Positions 44,716 to 54,000 of a stretch of 64,000 bases of DNA are shown here, in pieces. A program made the translations under genes and the position numbers. Origin of the DNA: Microvirga mediterraneensis (lineage in GTDB: Bacteria > Pseudomonadota > Alphaproteobacteria > Rhizobiales > Beijerinckiaceae); contig NZ_JACDXJ010000001.1 in the NCBI RefSeq assembly GCF_013520865.1, positions 434,001-498,000 on the forward strand, given 5' to 3'. The notes beneath the pieces are model-generated. The model was not told where the DNA came from. It was given only the letters and a program-made list of their open reading frames with translations, and made no database searches. The first letter of the stretch is position 1; every line of letters begins with the position of its first letter.

Positions 44716-44792
44716 TGGCGATCCCGGGAAGACTCGAACTTCCGACCTTCGGTTTAGGAAACCGCTGCTCTGTCCTGCTGAGCTACGGGACC
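44716..44792 (-). tRNA. tRNA-Arg (anticodon CCT)
   Basis: A 77-nt cloverleaf with encoded CCA. The acceptor arm GGTCCCG pairs with CGGGATC (one G-U), D-stem GCTC/GAGC, anticodon loop TTCCTAA with anticodon CCT, and T-arm GGAAG-TTCGAGT-CTTCC. The top pair of the anticodon stem is a G-A mismatch. It reads AGG codons. Its 3' end faces the low-G+C island, as expected for an integration target. Confidence 0.95.
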
Positions 44793-44932
44793 GCGTAAGA
44801 CGAGGGGATTTAGCACGGTCGGGAGGGGCATTCCAGGGGGGTCATGCCTTTGAGCGCAGCTTGCGGCCACGAGATCGTGCCGGGCCGGGCCGTCGTGTCG
44901 CCGGTCTGGGGCACGGCGGCCCGGGCGAAGGG

Positions 44933-45529
44933 CTACCGGGTCCCGGTTTCCGGCGGCCGGACCGGGAGCATCAGGTGCTCGTAGGGCGTGTCCGGCCACA
45001 TCACGTAAGGCTGCGAGGTGTCGGGCTTCGCGGTGCGGGGATAGCCCTCCATCATGCCCTTGGCGCCCACCACCATCACGTGGGGCCCGGTCTCGACCCA
45101 GTTGTTGTTGGGCTCGGGCTTCTGGGCATAGGGATCGGTGTTGCTGGCATCCGTGCCGCCGGCGAGCATGTACATGAAGCCGACCTTGTTTTTCGGCGGC
45201 TCCTTCTTTTCGAGCCAGGCCTGGGCCCATTCCATGGCGTTCTTGTCGCCGCACATGGGATCCGGCCCCGGCGTGTTCGGATTGTCCGCCAGACAGGTGA
45301 AGCCGTTCGTCCCCTTGCGGACGATTCGGGTTTTTCCGTCCGGCGAGACATCCACGATGGTCGCGTCCTTGGCGACGGCGGGCGGCGCCGCCGTCATGGC
45401 GCTCTTGATGATGTCCTCATCGCTCATGGAGCCCGCCATGCCCTGATGCTGGGCGGACGCCACGGGGATGGAGCCGAATGTCGAGATGACGCTGCACGCG
45501 AACCAAGCGAGAGTGCGATGCCCATTCAT
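44933..45529 (-). CDS. Conserved secreted protein of unknown function
   Basis: A 198-aa protein with a signal peptide (LAWFACSVISTFGSIPVASA) and a mature part containing IVRKGTNGFTCLADNP, CGDKNAMEWAQAWLEKK, KVGFMYMLAGGTDASNTDPYA and GPHVMVVG. Two cysteines could form a disulphide. I recall similar hypothetical proteins in Rhizobiales, but no function. It is the first core gene beyond the tRNA and is divergent from the following plus-strand genes. Confidence 0.75.
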   Translation of the reverse strand: MNGHRTLAWFACSVISTFGSIPVASAQHQGMAGSMSDEDIIKSAMTAAPPAVAKDATIVDVSPDGKTRIVRKGTNGFTCLADNPNTPGPDPMCGDKNAMEWAQAWLEKKEPPKNKVGFMYMLAGGTDASNTDPYAQKPEPNNNWVETGPHVMVVGAKGMMEGYPRTAKPDTSQPYVMWPDTPYEHLMLPVRPPETGTR

Positions 45530-45676
45530 GGCCCACCTCCTGTTGCTGCGCGACCGGCACCTCTCATTCTACGCCTGTAAGCCATTTCAGGGGAGGGCCC
45601 TCTGCTACCTTCCCCCGACGAACCCCAAGGAACTCTGCTTGGCCCGATCCGGTTGAGAAGGAACCGGAGGCATATC

Positions 45677-45889
45677 ATGGCGCAGACGCTTCGCGATTTC
45701 CTGAAACAGATCGAGAATCTCCCCCCCGACACCCTTCTCTGTGTCGCCGAGGTGGACGAGGCCTTCGCCGCTCATGTGGCCGAGATCGAAATCATCGAGG
45801 ATGCGAAGCCACAGAACCGCAAGACGGAAGGCCTGGAAGCGGTCGAGCTGGGCAACGGACGCGAGAGGGTCGTGGTCATCCGGTGGTAG
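45677..45889 (+). CDS. Hypothetical small protein, 70 aa
   Basis: A small acidic protein, start MAQTLRDFLKQIENLPPDT, ending GNGRERVVVIRW. The ATG at 45677 has a GGAGG ribosome site, which decides it over the earlier in-frame start at 45653. It is soluble and of unknown function. The next gene on the strand begins 44 bases later. Confidence 0.7.
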   Translation: MAQTLRDFLKQIENLPPDTLLCVAEVDEAFAAHVAEIEIIEDAKPQNRKTEGLEAVELGNGRERVVVIRW

Positions 45890-45933
45890 AACAAGCGTAG
45901 CCGTTTCATCCGGAATGGGTATGATCCCGTCCC

Positions 45934-46758
45934 ATGACGGGAGCGGCCCTGCGGACATTATTGACCATCGGCATCGGGGCGGGCCTCGCGCTCGCCGCTC
46001 CCGCCGGGCGGGCGCAGCCTGTTTCGGGCGAGCGGCCGGGCGCCGCCTGCTCCGCGGAGATCCGGCCCGACCGGCTGCAGGACCTTTCCCCGGAAGGCGA
46101 CCTCGTTCTGGCCGTCCTCGGCCCGGCCCGGCTCGCCGGGATCCGGCTTCCGGATGCGCCCCCCTATCGCGACGAGGCCCTGGCCTGGCTGCGGAACCGC
46201 GCCGGTGAGCCCAGCCTCGTTCAAGGCGCGGGACATTCCGACCGCTGGGGCCGGAAACCCGTCCGGATCCGGTCCGTCGGCACGGCACCTCCCGTCGATT
46301 GGAGCCACGGCCTCGTCGAGGCAGGCCTTGCGATCACGGATGCGGGCCTGGACGACGCTTTCTGCCAGCCGGAATTGCTCGCCCTGGAAGCCAATGCCCG
46401 CGAACGACGCCTTGGTCTTTGGGCCGATGACCGCTATAAGCCCATGGACGTCGATCAATCCGAGCGTCTGCGGGCCCGAATCGGCAATTTCATCCTGGTC
46501 GAGGGGCGCGTCAGAAGCATCGGTGAGCGCAAACAGCGGACTTATTTGAACTTCGGGGAGCACTGGGCAGAAGACTTCACGATCATCATTCCTCGAAAAA
46601 CCTGGAAGCAGATGTCCGACCGCGGCATGGGCACCGAGGCGCTCAGGGGCCGGCGGATCCGGGCCCGAGGCGTTTTGCAGCCTTGGCAAGGGACAGCCTT
46701 CTCCATTGTCATTCCGGACATGATCGAACGCCTTGAAGGCGGCCGCCTGCCACGATGA
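45934..46758 (+). CDS. Thermonuclease-like (SNase-fold) secreted protein
   Basis: A 274-aa protein with a signal peptide (LLTIGIGAGLALAAPAGRAQ). The middle part shows the end of a staphylococcal-nuclease-like domain, LLALEANARERRLGLWADDRYKP, the family's most typical region. The upstream catalytic arginine/aspartate motifs are weak (VLAVLGPARLAGIRLPD instead of a clear VDGDT), so nuclease activity is doubtful. The C-terminal ~100 residues (FILVEGRVRSIGERKQRTYLNF) look like an OB-fold-like nucleic-acid-binding domain. It is followed 6 bases later by the M48 protease gene. Confidence 0.75.
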   Translation: MTGAALRTLLTIGIGAGLALAAPAGRAQPVSGERPGAACSAEIRPDRLQDLSPEGDLVLAVLGPARLAGIRLPDAPPYRDEALAWLRNRAGEPSLVQGAGHSDRWGRKPVRIRSVGTAPPVDWSHGLVEAGLAITDAGLDDAFCQPELLALEANARERRLGLWADDRYKPMDVDQSERLRARIGNFILVEGRVRSIGERKQRTYLNFGEHWAEDFTIIIPRKTWKQMSDRGMGTEALRGRRIRARGVLQPWQGTAFSIVIPDMIERLEGGRLPR

Positions 46759-46764
46759 ACGAGC

Positions 46765-48189
46765 ATGAGCACAATACGTCAGAGAGGTAGCTTTTCGTTA
46801 CTTGGCAGCGTCCTGCTTGCGGCCCTTGTCGCGGGCTGTTCGGGCTTCGGCGGCGATGTCTCGCTGCCGGCCAATGCGCCGCGGGTGATCGGCCCGGACA
46901 GGGATCGGGATCACATCCGGCTCGTGCGCGCCTTCGGCGGCGAGGGCCGGGCTCCGCAGCTCCAGCAGATGCTGACCGACGTGACCAACCGGCTCGTGAT
47001 GGCCACCGACAGGCCCGACGAGGCCTTCCAGGTGACGATCCTCAACTCGCCGGTGGTCAATGCCTTCGCCCTGCCGAACGGACGCCTTTACGTCACGCGC
47101 GGGCTCCTGGCGCTCGCCAACGACACCTCCGAGGTCGCGGCCGTGCTCTCGCACGAAATCGCGCACGTCACCCTCCGCCACGCATCACAGCGCAGCGAAT
47201 TGCAGGCGCGGTCGGACCTGATCGAGCGCGTGGCGGAGAACGTGCTGAACGATGCCGAAGAGGCCGCCATGGCACAGAACCAGGCCCGTTCGGCCCTGGC
47301 CAGCTTCTCGCGCGCGCAAGAGCTCGAGGCGGACCAGACCGGCGTGAAAGTCCTGGCCCGGGCCGGGTTCGACCCCTACGGGGCCCCGCGGTTCCTGACG
47401 GCGCTTGGACGCTCGAGCGCCAGTTCGGATTCCTCGACGGCCGAGCGGAACGCCTCCCACCCGCGGACGGACGACCGGGTGGCGCGGGCGCTCCAGGCGG
47501 CACGGCGCACCGGCATGCAGGGAACGGGCGAAACGGGCCGCCTCGCCTATCTGACGGCGCTCGACGGTCTCTCCTACGGGGATGATCCGGCCGACGGCGT
47601 CGTGAAGGGTCGTCGGTTCATCCATTCGCGACTCGGCGTCGCCTTCGAGGCGCCCGAGGGGTTCACCCTCGAGAATACCTCCCAGGCGGTGCTGGGCGCC
47701 TCCGGCGACAGCGAGCGCCGCCTCCTGTTCGATGCCGCCGATACGCCGCTCGGACAGAGCCTGGAGGATGTGCTGCGCTCCACCTGGACGGATACGATCG
47801 AGCCCGGCACCCTGACGATCGGCACGGTGAACGGCCTGCCCGTGGTCACCGCCCTGTCCAACGGCAAGGAATGGACCTTCCGCCTCTCGGCCATCCGGAT
47901 CGGCAACACCACCTTCCGCCTCATCATGGCGACCCGTGGGAACAGGGCAGACCTGGAAGGCCTGTTCCAGCAGACCCTCAACAGCGTCCGCCAGGTGCAG
48001 CCCGATGAAGCCCGCCGGATCAGGCCGCTGAAGCTGCAGGTCATCACCGCCCAGCGGGGCGACACGGCCCAGAACTTGGCGGCCCGCATGCCCGTGGACC
48101 GGGCGCTCGACAAGTTCCTGCTGCTCAACGGCCTCAACCGGAGCGATGCGCTCAAGGTGGGCGAGCGTTACAAGGTCGTCGTCGAGTAA
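46765..48189 (+). CDS. M48 family metalloprotease, lipoprotein
   Basis: A 474-aa lipoprotein (lipobox LLAALVAGC) with an M48 zinc protease domain: VNAFALPNGRLYVTRGLL, the zinc motif HEIAH, and the third ligand in SRAQELEADQTGV. A long C-terminal part follows, with a domain around FEAPEGFTLENT and a LysM-like final stretch (VITAQRGDTAQNLAARMP...LLNGLNR). It is related to BepA/LoiP-type periplasmic proteases that act in outer-membrane protein quality control. It overlaps no gene but starts 6 bases after the SNase-like gene, indicating an operon. Confidence 0.88.
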   Translation: MSTIRQRGSFSLLGSVLLAALVAGCSGFGGDVSLPANAPRVIGPDRDRDHIRLVRAFGGEGRAPQLQQMLTDVTNRLVMATDRPDEAFQVTILNSPVVNAFALPNGRLYVTRGLLALANDTSEVAAVLSHEIAHVTLRHASQRSELQARSDLIERVAENVLNDAEEAAMAQNQARSALASFSRAQELEADQTGVKVLARAGFDPYGAPRFLTALGRSSASSDSSTAERNASHPRTDDRVARALQAARRTGMQGTGETGRLAYLTALDGLSYGDDPADGVVKGRRFIHSRLGVAFEAPEGFTLENTSQAVLGASGDSERRLLFDAADTPLGQSLEDVLRSTWTDTIEPGTLTIGTVNGLPVVTALSNGKEWTFRLSAIRIGNTTFRLIMATRGNRADLEGLFQQTLNSVRQVQPDEARRIRPLKLQVITAQRGDTAQNLAARMPVDRALDKFLLLNGLNRSDALKVGERYKVVVE

Positions 48190-48212
48190 CTCGGCCACTC
48201 CCCAAAAGAAAT

Positions 48213-48238
48213 CGGCGAAGCGGTTGCCCGCTTCGCCG
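48213..48238 (-). terminator. Terminator hairpin after rpoH
   Basis: A perfect 10-bp stem (48213-48222 with 48229-48238, CGGCGAAGCG/CGCTTCGCCG) with a 6-nt loop lies between the converging M48 gene and rpoH. On the minus strand it is followed by ATTTCTTTT, so it mainly serves rpoH. Confidence 0.75.
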
Positions 48239-48268
48239 GTGAGAATGCTCGTTTTGCCCGCGCCTTAA

Positions 48269-49141
48269 TTAAACGAAAGCACCCGAAGCCTGGGGGTACT
48301 TTTCCACCAGGGCGCGTTTGAGCTTTTCCAGCGCCCTGTTCTCGATCTGACGCACGCGTTCCTTCGAGATCCCGAGCCTGTCTCCTAGAAATTCCAGGGT
48401 GACCTGCTCGTCGTCGAGGCGGCGAGCACGCAGGATCCGCAATTCGCGCTCGTTGAGCACTTCCAGAGCCTGCTGCAGCCAGCGCACGCGGCGCTCCGTG
48501 TCGATCACGTCGGTGACGCTCTCGTCCGGCAACGGACTGTTATCGACGAGAAATTCCACGCGCTCCGCGGAATTCCCCGCATCGGCATCCAGAACAGGCG
48601 CATTGAGGGACGTGTCCGGCGCCGAGAGCCGGGCGTCCATCAGAGCCACGTCGGCTTTGGACACGCCGATCGCCTCGGCGATCTTCGCATGCACTTCGGA
48701 GGAGATGCGCTCCTCGCCGCCGCGGGTCAGGCGGGCGCGCAGGCGGCGCAGGTTGAAGAAGAGCGCCTTCTGGGCGGAACTCGTTCCGCCCCGGACGATT
48801 GACCAGTTGCGAAGGATGTAATCTTGCACGGAGGCACGAATCCACCAAGTTGCATAGGTCGAGAAACGAACCTCGCGCTCAGGCTCGAAGCGAGCGGCGG
48901 CTTCGAGGAGCCCCACATGGCCTTCCTGAACAAGATCGGCCATCGGGAGGCCGTAGTGGCGGAAACGGGCTGCCAGCGCGATCACGAGGCGCATGTGGGC
49001 AGCAGTCAATTGATGAAGCGCCGCCTCATCGCGGTTCTCTTTCCAGCGCACGGCAAGAAGGTGCTCCTCTTCCCTTTCGAGAAAAGGTGCATTCATGGCA
49101 GCGCGGACGAACCGGCGGCGAACCCCTGAGATTTCTCCCAT
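48269..49141 (-). CDS. rpoH: RNA polymerase sigma factor RpoH (heat-shock type, RpoH2-like)
   Basis: A 290-aa sigma-70 family factor. Region 2 is clear (MADLVQEGHVGLLEAAARF, VRFSTYATWWIRASVQDYI). The RpoH box QKALFFNLRR, specific to sigma-32 proteins, follows. Region 4 has LGISKERVRQIENRALEKLK. Alphaproteobacteria often have two RpoH proteins, and this sequence resembles the RpoH2 group. It directs transcription of stress genes. The ATG at 49141 has a GGGAG ribosome site; the alternative ATG at 49096 would give the common MNAPFLERE start. Confidence 0.92.
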   Translation of the reverse strand: MGEISGVRRRFVRAAMNAPFLEREEEHLLAVRWKENRDEAALHQLTAAHMRLVIALAARFRHYGLPMADLVQEGHVGLLEAAARFEPEREVRFSTYATWWIRASVQDYILRNWSIVRGGTSSAQKALFFNLRRLRARLTRGGEERISSEVHAKIAEAIGVSKADVALMDARLSAPDTSLNAPVLDADAGNSAERVEFLVDNSPLPDESVTDVIDTERRVRWLQQALEVLNERELRILRARRLDDEQVTLEFLGDRLGISKERVRQIENRALEKLKRALVEKYPQASGAFV

Positions 49142-49258
49142 TGTGTGCTCTCCCTTGGCAGAGACACAACGAGCGAGACCGCGAAAAGTTCACTTCTCAC
49201 AGCCAAGTTTTGCAAAATAGATTCCAAGCCTTGGAAAACAAGGCTTCGGGAAAGAAAA

Positions 49259-49283
49259 AGCCCGGCTTGGCGCCGGGCTTTTT
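49259..49283 (-). terminator. Rho-independent terminator after carD
   Basis: An 8-bp stem AGCCCGGC/GCCGGGCT (49259-49266 with 49272-49279) is flanked by A-runs and T-runs on both sides. On the minus strand it ends in TTTTTC, 24 bases after the carD stop. Confidence 0.85.
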
Positions 49284-49306
49284 GCGGGATGGAAGGTGCC
49301 TTTCGA

Positions 49307-49879
49307 TCAGGCGGCTTCTTCCTGGAGGTCGTCGCCTTCGGCCTCGGCGCCCTTGGCACGGCGCGGGGACTTGGCAAGGCTCTGCTCGATGAGCTTGAGG
49401 GCCTCCGTATCCGTGATCTTGTTCACGGCGGCGATTTCGCGGACAACCCGGTCGAGGGCGGATTCGTAGAGCTGGCGCTCGCTGTAGGATTGCTCGGGCT
49501 GGGCCTCGGAGCGGTAGAGATCGCGCACGACCTCCGTGACGGCGATCAGGTCGCCGGAATTGATCTTCGCCTCATATTCCTGCGCACGGCGCGACCACAT
49601 GGTGCGCTTCACGCGGGCACGACCCGTCAGCACGTCCAAAGCCTTCTGCACCAGGGCCGGTTCGGCAAGCTTGCGCATGCCCACGCTGGAAGCCTTACCG
49701 GTCGGAACGCGCAGGACCATCTTGTCCTTGTCGAAGGAGACCACGTAGAGCTCCAGCTTGAAGCCTGCGATTTCCTGCTCTTCGATGGCCGTGATACGGC
49801 CGACGCCGTGAGCGGGATACACGATTGCTTCACCGGACTTGAACCCAAGGCGCTGGGCGGACTTCTTGGCGGTTGTCAT
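49307..49879 (-). CDS. carD: CarD family transcriptional regulator
   Basis: A 190-aa protein with an N-terminal CarD/TRCF RNA-polymerase-interaction domain (GEAIVYPAHGVGRITAIEEQEI and DKMVLRVPTGKA) and a helical DNA-contacting domain (RRAQEYEAKINSGDLIAVTEVVRDL). CarD binds the RNAP beta subunit and stabilises open promoter complexes at rRNA and other promoters. The ATG at 49879 has a GGAGG site 8 bases upstream; an earlier in-frame start lacks family similarity. A strong terminator follows. It is conserved core for Rhizobiales. Confidence 0.93.
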   Translation of the reverse strand: MTTAKKSAQRLGFKSGEAIVYPAHGVGRITAIEEQEIAGFKLELYVVSFDKDKMVLRVPTGKASSVGMRKLAEPALVQKALDVLTGRARVKRTMWSRRAQEYEAKINSGDLIAVTEVVRDLYRSEAQPEQSYSERQLYESALDRVVREIAAVNKITDTEALKLIEQSLAKSPRRAKGAEAEGDDLQEEAA

Positions 49880-50338
49880 GCGAGAGAGGCCTCCTTGCAT
49901 GGTCCTCGCTTGGCAGCGAGGAAGCTGTGGTTCCACTGGGCAGGGACCCAGGGGAACGAGGATCGAGATTGAGCATCACGGAACTTGACTATTCCGCTCG
50001 TCTCCCTGATGTAAGCCAGCGGCTAAATACGCTCATACCCTTGACCAAGGCAGCGACGCTCCCTTAAGTCAAAGGACGCGAATCTTTGCTTCAATTATGC
50101 GAACCGCCGGTCTGCAGGGACGGTGCACGGCTTGAGCGCAAGCGACGGCATTTGCGGACCCTATCACAGTCCGGCCGAAAAAGCAAAAATATTTCAACGG
50201 GCAGCGTAAATCAGGCCCTTTATGGCCGCGCTTTGGAAGCTAACGCATCGTGAGGAAACTGGTTCCGGTTTCCAGCCCAGGCGAACTGCAATCCGACAGG
50301 CCGGGAAGCGGCCGGACGGAGAGCCCCCGGATCCGGTC
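49880..50338. other. Gene-free stretch between fdxA and carD
   Basis: This 459-base interval should hold the carD promoter, but I could not fix one with confidence. At 50239-50276 it holds a divergent copy of the palindromic repeat. Its middle part (50080-50200) is AT-richer with runs of A and no open frame. Confidence 0.5.
50239..50276 (-). repeat. Divergent copy of the palindromic repeat
   Basis: Read on the minus strand it runs GCTGGAAACCGGAAC, then CAGTTTCCTCACGATGCG and TTAGC, parallel to the copy at 26692-26730. Inner arms GGAAAC (50254-50259) and GTTTCC (50268-50273) pair. One outer arm (CGATGCG-type) is kept, the other is not seen. Confidence 0.6.
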
Positions 50339-50677
50339 TCAGTCGCCTTCACCCGGATTGGCCGAGAAATACGCCTCGAACTTGCCGGCGACGCCGTCGA
50401 ATTCCTTGGCGTCGGCGGGCGCGTCCTTCTTGATGGTGATGTTGGGCCAGCTCTTGGCCATGTCGGCATTGAGCTTCAGCCATTGCTCGAGACCCGGCTC
50501 AGCATCGGGCTTGATCGCCTCGGCGGGGCATTCCGGCTCGCAGACGCCGCAATCGATGCACTCGTCAGGATGGATGACGAGCATGTTCTCGCCCTCGTAG
50601 AAGCAATCGACCGGGCACACCTCGACGCAGTCCATGTATTTGCACTTGATGCAATTTTCAGTGACGACGTAGGTCAT
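50339..50677 (-). CDS. fdxA: Ferredoxin FdxA (7Fe type)
   Basis: A 112-aa ferredoxin with the cysteine patterns [17 protein letters not shown] and [11 protein letters not shown], which bind a [3Fe-4S] and a [4Fe-4S] cluster as in FdxA/FdII of Azotobacter and Rhizobiales. It is a low-potential electron carrier in the cytoplasm. The ATG at 50677 (MTYVVTENC) has an AAGGA ribosome site and matches the family start; the frame opens 11 codons earlier. It follows the S4-domain gene on the same strand by 56 bases. Confidence 0.95.
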   Translation of the reverse strand: MTYVVTENCIKCKYMDCVEVCPVDCFYEGENMLVIHPDECIDCGVCEPECPAEAIKPDAEPGLEQWLKLNADMAKSWPNITIKKDAPADAKEFDGVAGKFEAYFSANPGEGD

Positions 50678-50733
50678 GCACGGTCCTTCGAGGGTCTGTT
50701 CGAAAGTCAACGAAATGGCGTTATGCCGCCGCT

Positions 50734-51036
50734 CTAGCCCTTGTCGGGGTCGCTGACAAGCGCCGCGTTGTCCTGGTTGAGGTCTATGTAGAGCTGCCTT
50801 GCTTCCGGCGCAGGGCCGCGCCGCTCGCCGAGGCTTTCGACCCGGACCACCAGGGTGGTCCGGGCCAGCGCAAGAGTGATCACGTCGCCGACGGCGACCG
50901 CCTTGGCGGCATTGTCGGTGCGCTGGCCGTTGAGCCTAACGAAGCCGCCCGTGACCAGCTTGGCCGCCAGCGTCCTCGTCTTCGCGAAGCGCGCGAACCA
51001 CAGCCACTTGTCGAGCCGCTGCCGGTCCTCACGCAT
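50734..51036 (-). CDS. S4-domain RNA-binding protein (HslR-like)
   Basis: A 100-aa protein with an S4 RNA-binding domain: [23 protein letters not shown] and [10 protein letters not shown], followed by GDVITLAL. It matches Hsp15/HslR, which binds stalled 50S subunits carrying nascent chains. The ATG at 51036 is used; a GTG at 51045 is an alternative. It begins only 4-13 bases after the stop of the helicase gene, so both are probably cotranscribed. Confidence 0.88.
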   Translation of the reverse strand: MREDRQRLDKWLWFARFAKTRTLAAKLVTGGFVRLNGQRTDNAAKAVAVGDVITLALARTTLVVRVESLGERRGPAPEARQLYIDLNQDNAALVSDPDKG

Positions 51037-51049
51037 GCGTGTCACATCC

Positions 51050-54000
51050 CTACTTCTTGTTGTCCTCGAGCTGCGCCTTGAGGGCCATCAGCTTGGCGAA
51101 GGGCGAGTTCGGGTCCGGCTGCTTCTCCCGGCGCTCGTGCCCGCCCTCGCGGCGGTTGTCGGAGCGCTTGTCGGGACGGGGTCCTCGACGGTCCTCCCCG
51201 CGACGATCCTCGCCGCGGCCGGGGCCGCGCGGCGGACGGTTCTGCGGACGACCGCCCTCCCCTTGCGCCTCGCGGCGCTCGGGACGCGGACGGCGTTCGC
51301 CGGGTTCGCCCTGGCCTTCGCCGCCATGACGCTGACGACGCTCGCCGCGCTCCTGGCTGCGTCCGCCCCGGGCCTCGCGGCCATGGCGGGCGCGCCCGCC
51401 CTCGGGATGGCGGCGACCCTGGCGCCAGACCTCGATCATCTCGGGCTCGGCGGGAGCTTCAGCCGCGGGAGCCTCGGTCGAAGCCTCGGAGGGAGCCAGG
51501 GACTGACCTGCGGGCGAAGCCACGGCCTCGGCGGCGCTGGCCTCCACCTCCTGCTGGGACACGGTCGCCTCGGGGGCCTCGACCGCCACGGCGCCGATCT
51601 CTTCGGTGCCCACGGAGGCTTCGGCCGCTTCCGTCGGGGCCTGCTCGGCGGGAGCGGGGGTGTCGCCTTCCACAGGCGCGGCCGGGGGTTCGACAACCCT
51701 CGGAGCCTCGACCAGCGGCACCGTGATGGCGGGGCCGGGACGGCGCTCCACCACATAGCCGAGAGACTTGAGGATCGTGGCGAAATCCTCGCCCGCGCAG
51801 CCCACGAGAGAAGTCATGGACACGGTCGGGACGAAGCTCTCCCCATCGGCCGTGCCGGCCGGCGGCTCGCCGGGGGGGATGCCGGGACGATAGGAGATGG
51901 CGGGACGGATCAGGTCGGCCAGGCGCTCCAGGATGTCGACGCGCACGGCCCGTCCGCCGAGCACGCGGAAGCCGGCCGCGCGATAGAGCCCGTGGGCGAT
52001 CTCGGAATCGACCGGGATTGAGGTCCGGCCGGACTGGGCGAGATGGGCGATCTCGTCGATGCCCTTCTGGTCGAGGCCGCCGTTCTGCAGGGCCCAGAGC
52101 TGGGTCGCCAGGACGCGGGGCGCCGGCTTCAGGAGGGCGGGCAGGTAGAGGTGATAGGCGCCGAACCGGACCCCGGCCTTGCGCAGGGCGCCGCGGGCAT
52201 CCTGGTCGAGGCTGCGCACGTCGTTGAGAACCTTCGCGCGCTCCAGCACGCCGAGGGCCTCGCCGATCTGGAACCCGATGCCGCGGGCGAGGCCCGTCAG
52301 CTCGGCGCTGTCCTCGAGCTGCAGCAGGGGCCCGAGCAGGCGCACCACATAGGCCTTGAGCCAGGCGCGCAGGCGGGTGTCCACCTTCTCCCGGGCCGGG
52401 CCCGTGAGGTGCTCGTCAGAGAGGATGCGCACGCGGGGCTCGAACAGCTTGTCGCCGGCCTCCAGCTTGGCGACCGGGTCGCCCATCCAGCGGATCGTGC
52501 CGTCGTTCGACAGCACGAGCATGGCATCGGGAGCCTCGGCGAACCGGTCCGCCCGCGCCTCGATCTCCCCGGCCAGCGCCTTGCCGGCCGCGTTGCGCAG
52601 GGTCTTGGCCTCCGTGGTGTCGGCCTGGGGATCGGGCACGAAATGAAAGCCGTGCAGGTGACCGATGTGCTGACCCTCGACGGTGACGTCGCCGGTGGTC
52701 GTAATTTCCGCTTCGAGCATCGTTTTCTCTCTCAAGCGCCGCATGAGAACGCTCGTCCGCCGGTCGATGAATCGTTGGGCGAGGCGTTCATGGAGCGCAT
52801 CCGATAGCTTGTCCTCTACCTGACGCGCAACATCCTGCCAATGCTCTGGATCCTTCAACCAGTCGGGACGGTTAGCGACGAAGGACCAGGTCCGGACCTG
52901 GGCGATGCGGTTGGAGAGGGTGTCGATATCCCCATCCGTCCGGTCCATGGCGGACAGATGGCGGGCGAACCAGTCGGCCGGGATGGCCCCGTCCTTCATG
53001 AGGAAACGATAGAGCTGGCCGACGAGATCCGCATGGGTCTGCGGGGAAACTTTCCGGTAATCCGGCACCTGGCAGATCTGCCAGAGCCGTTCCACGGCGA
53101 ATTGGGTGCGGGTCATCGCCCGGATGTCGTCCTCCCGGGCCAGGACCTCGAGGGCCGTTACGTCCTCGCCCGTGGGGGCCCGCACGAGGCCGTGCTCCCT
53201 CGGCTGCGCCCCGAGAGAATCGCGCAGGCGGGCGAGCGAGGAAAAATCCAGGTCCGGGTTGCGCCATTGCAGGATTCGCACGGGGTCGAAGGTGTGATTC
53301 TCGAGCGCCTCGACGGTTTCCGCATCGAAAGGCGGGCAGCGGCCCGTGGAGCCGAAGGTGCCGTCGCGCATGTAGCGGCCGGCGCGGCCGGCGATCTGGG
53401 CGAGTTCCGGATTGTTGAGCTTGCGGAACTGGAACCCGTCGAACTTTTTGTCGGACGCGAACGCCACATGGTCCACGTCGAGATTGAGCCCCATGCCGAT
53501 GGCATCGGTGGCGATGAGGTAATCCACGTCCCCGTTCTGGTAGAGCTCGACTTGGGCGTTTCGGGTCCGGGGCGACAGGGCCCCCAGCACCACCGCGGCG
53601 CCGCCGCTCTGGCGCCGGATCAGCTCGGCGATGCCGTAGACCTCCTCGGCCGAGAAGGCCACGATGGCCGAGCGGCGGGGCAGGCGCGAGACCTTCTTCT
53701 CGCCCGCGAAGGACAGCTTCGACAGGCGCGGCCGCGTGACCACATGCACGCCGGGGATCAGCGCCTCGATGAGAGGACGCATGGTGGCCGAGCCGATGAG
53801 GAGCGTCTCTTCGCGCCCGCGCTGGTTCAGCAGGCGGTCTGTGAATACATGGCCCCGGTCCAGGTCGCTGGCGAGCTGGATCTCGTCCACGGCCACGAAG
53901 GCAAGGTCGAGGTCCCGCGGCATCGCCTCGACGGTGGAGATCCAGTAGCGTGGCCGGTCCGGCTTGATCTTCTCCTCGCCCGTGACCAGGGCGACGTTGT

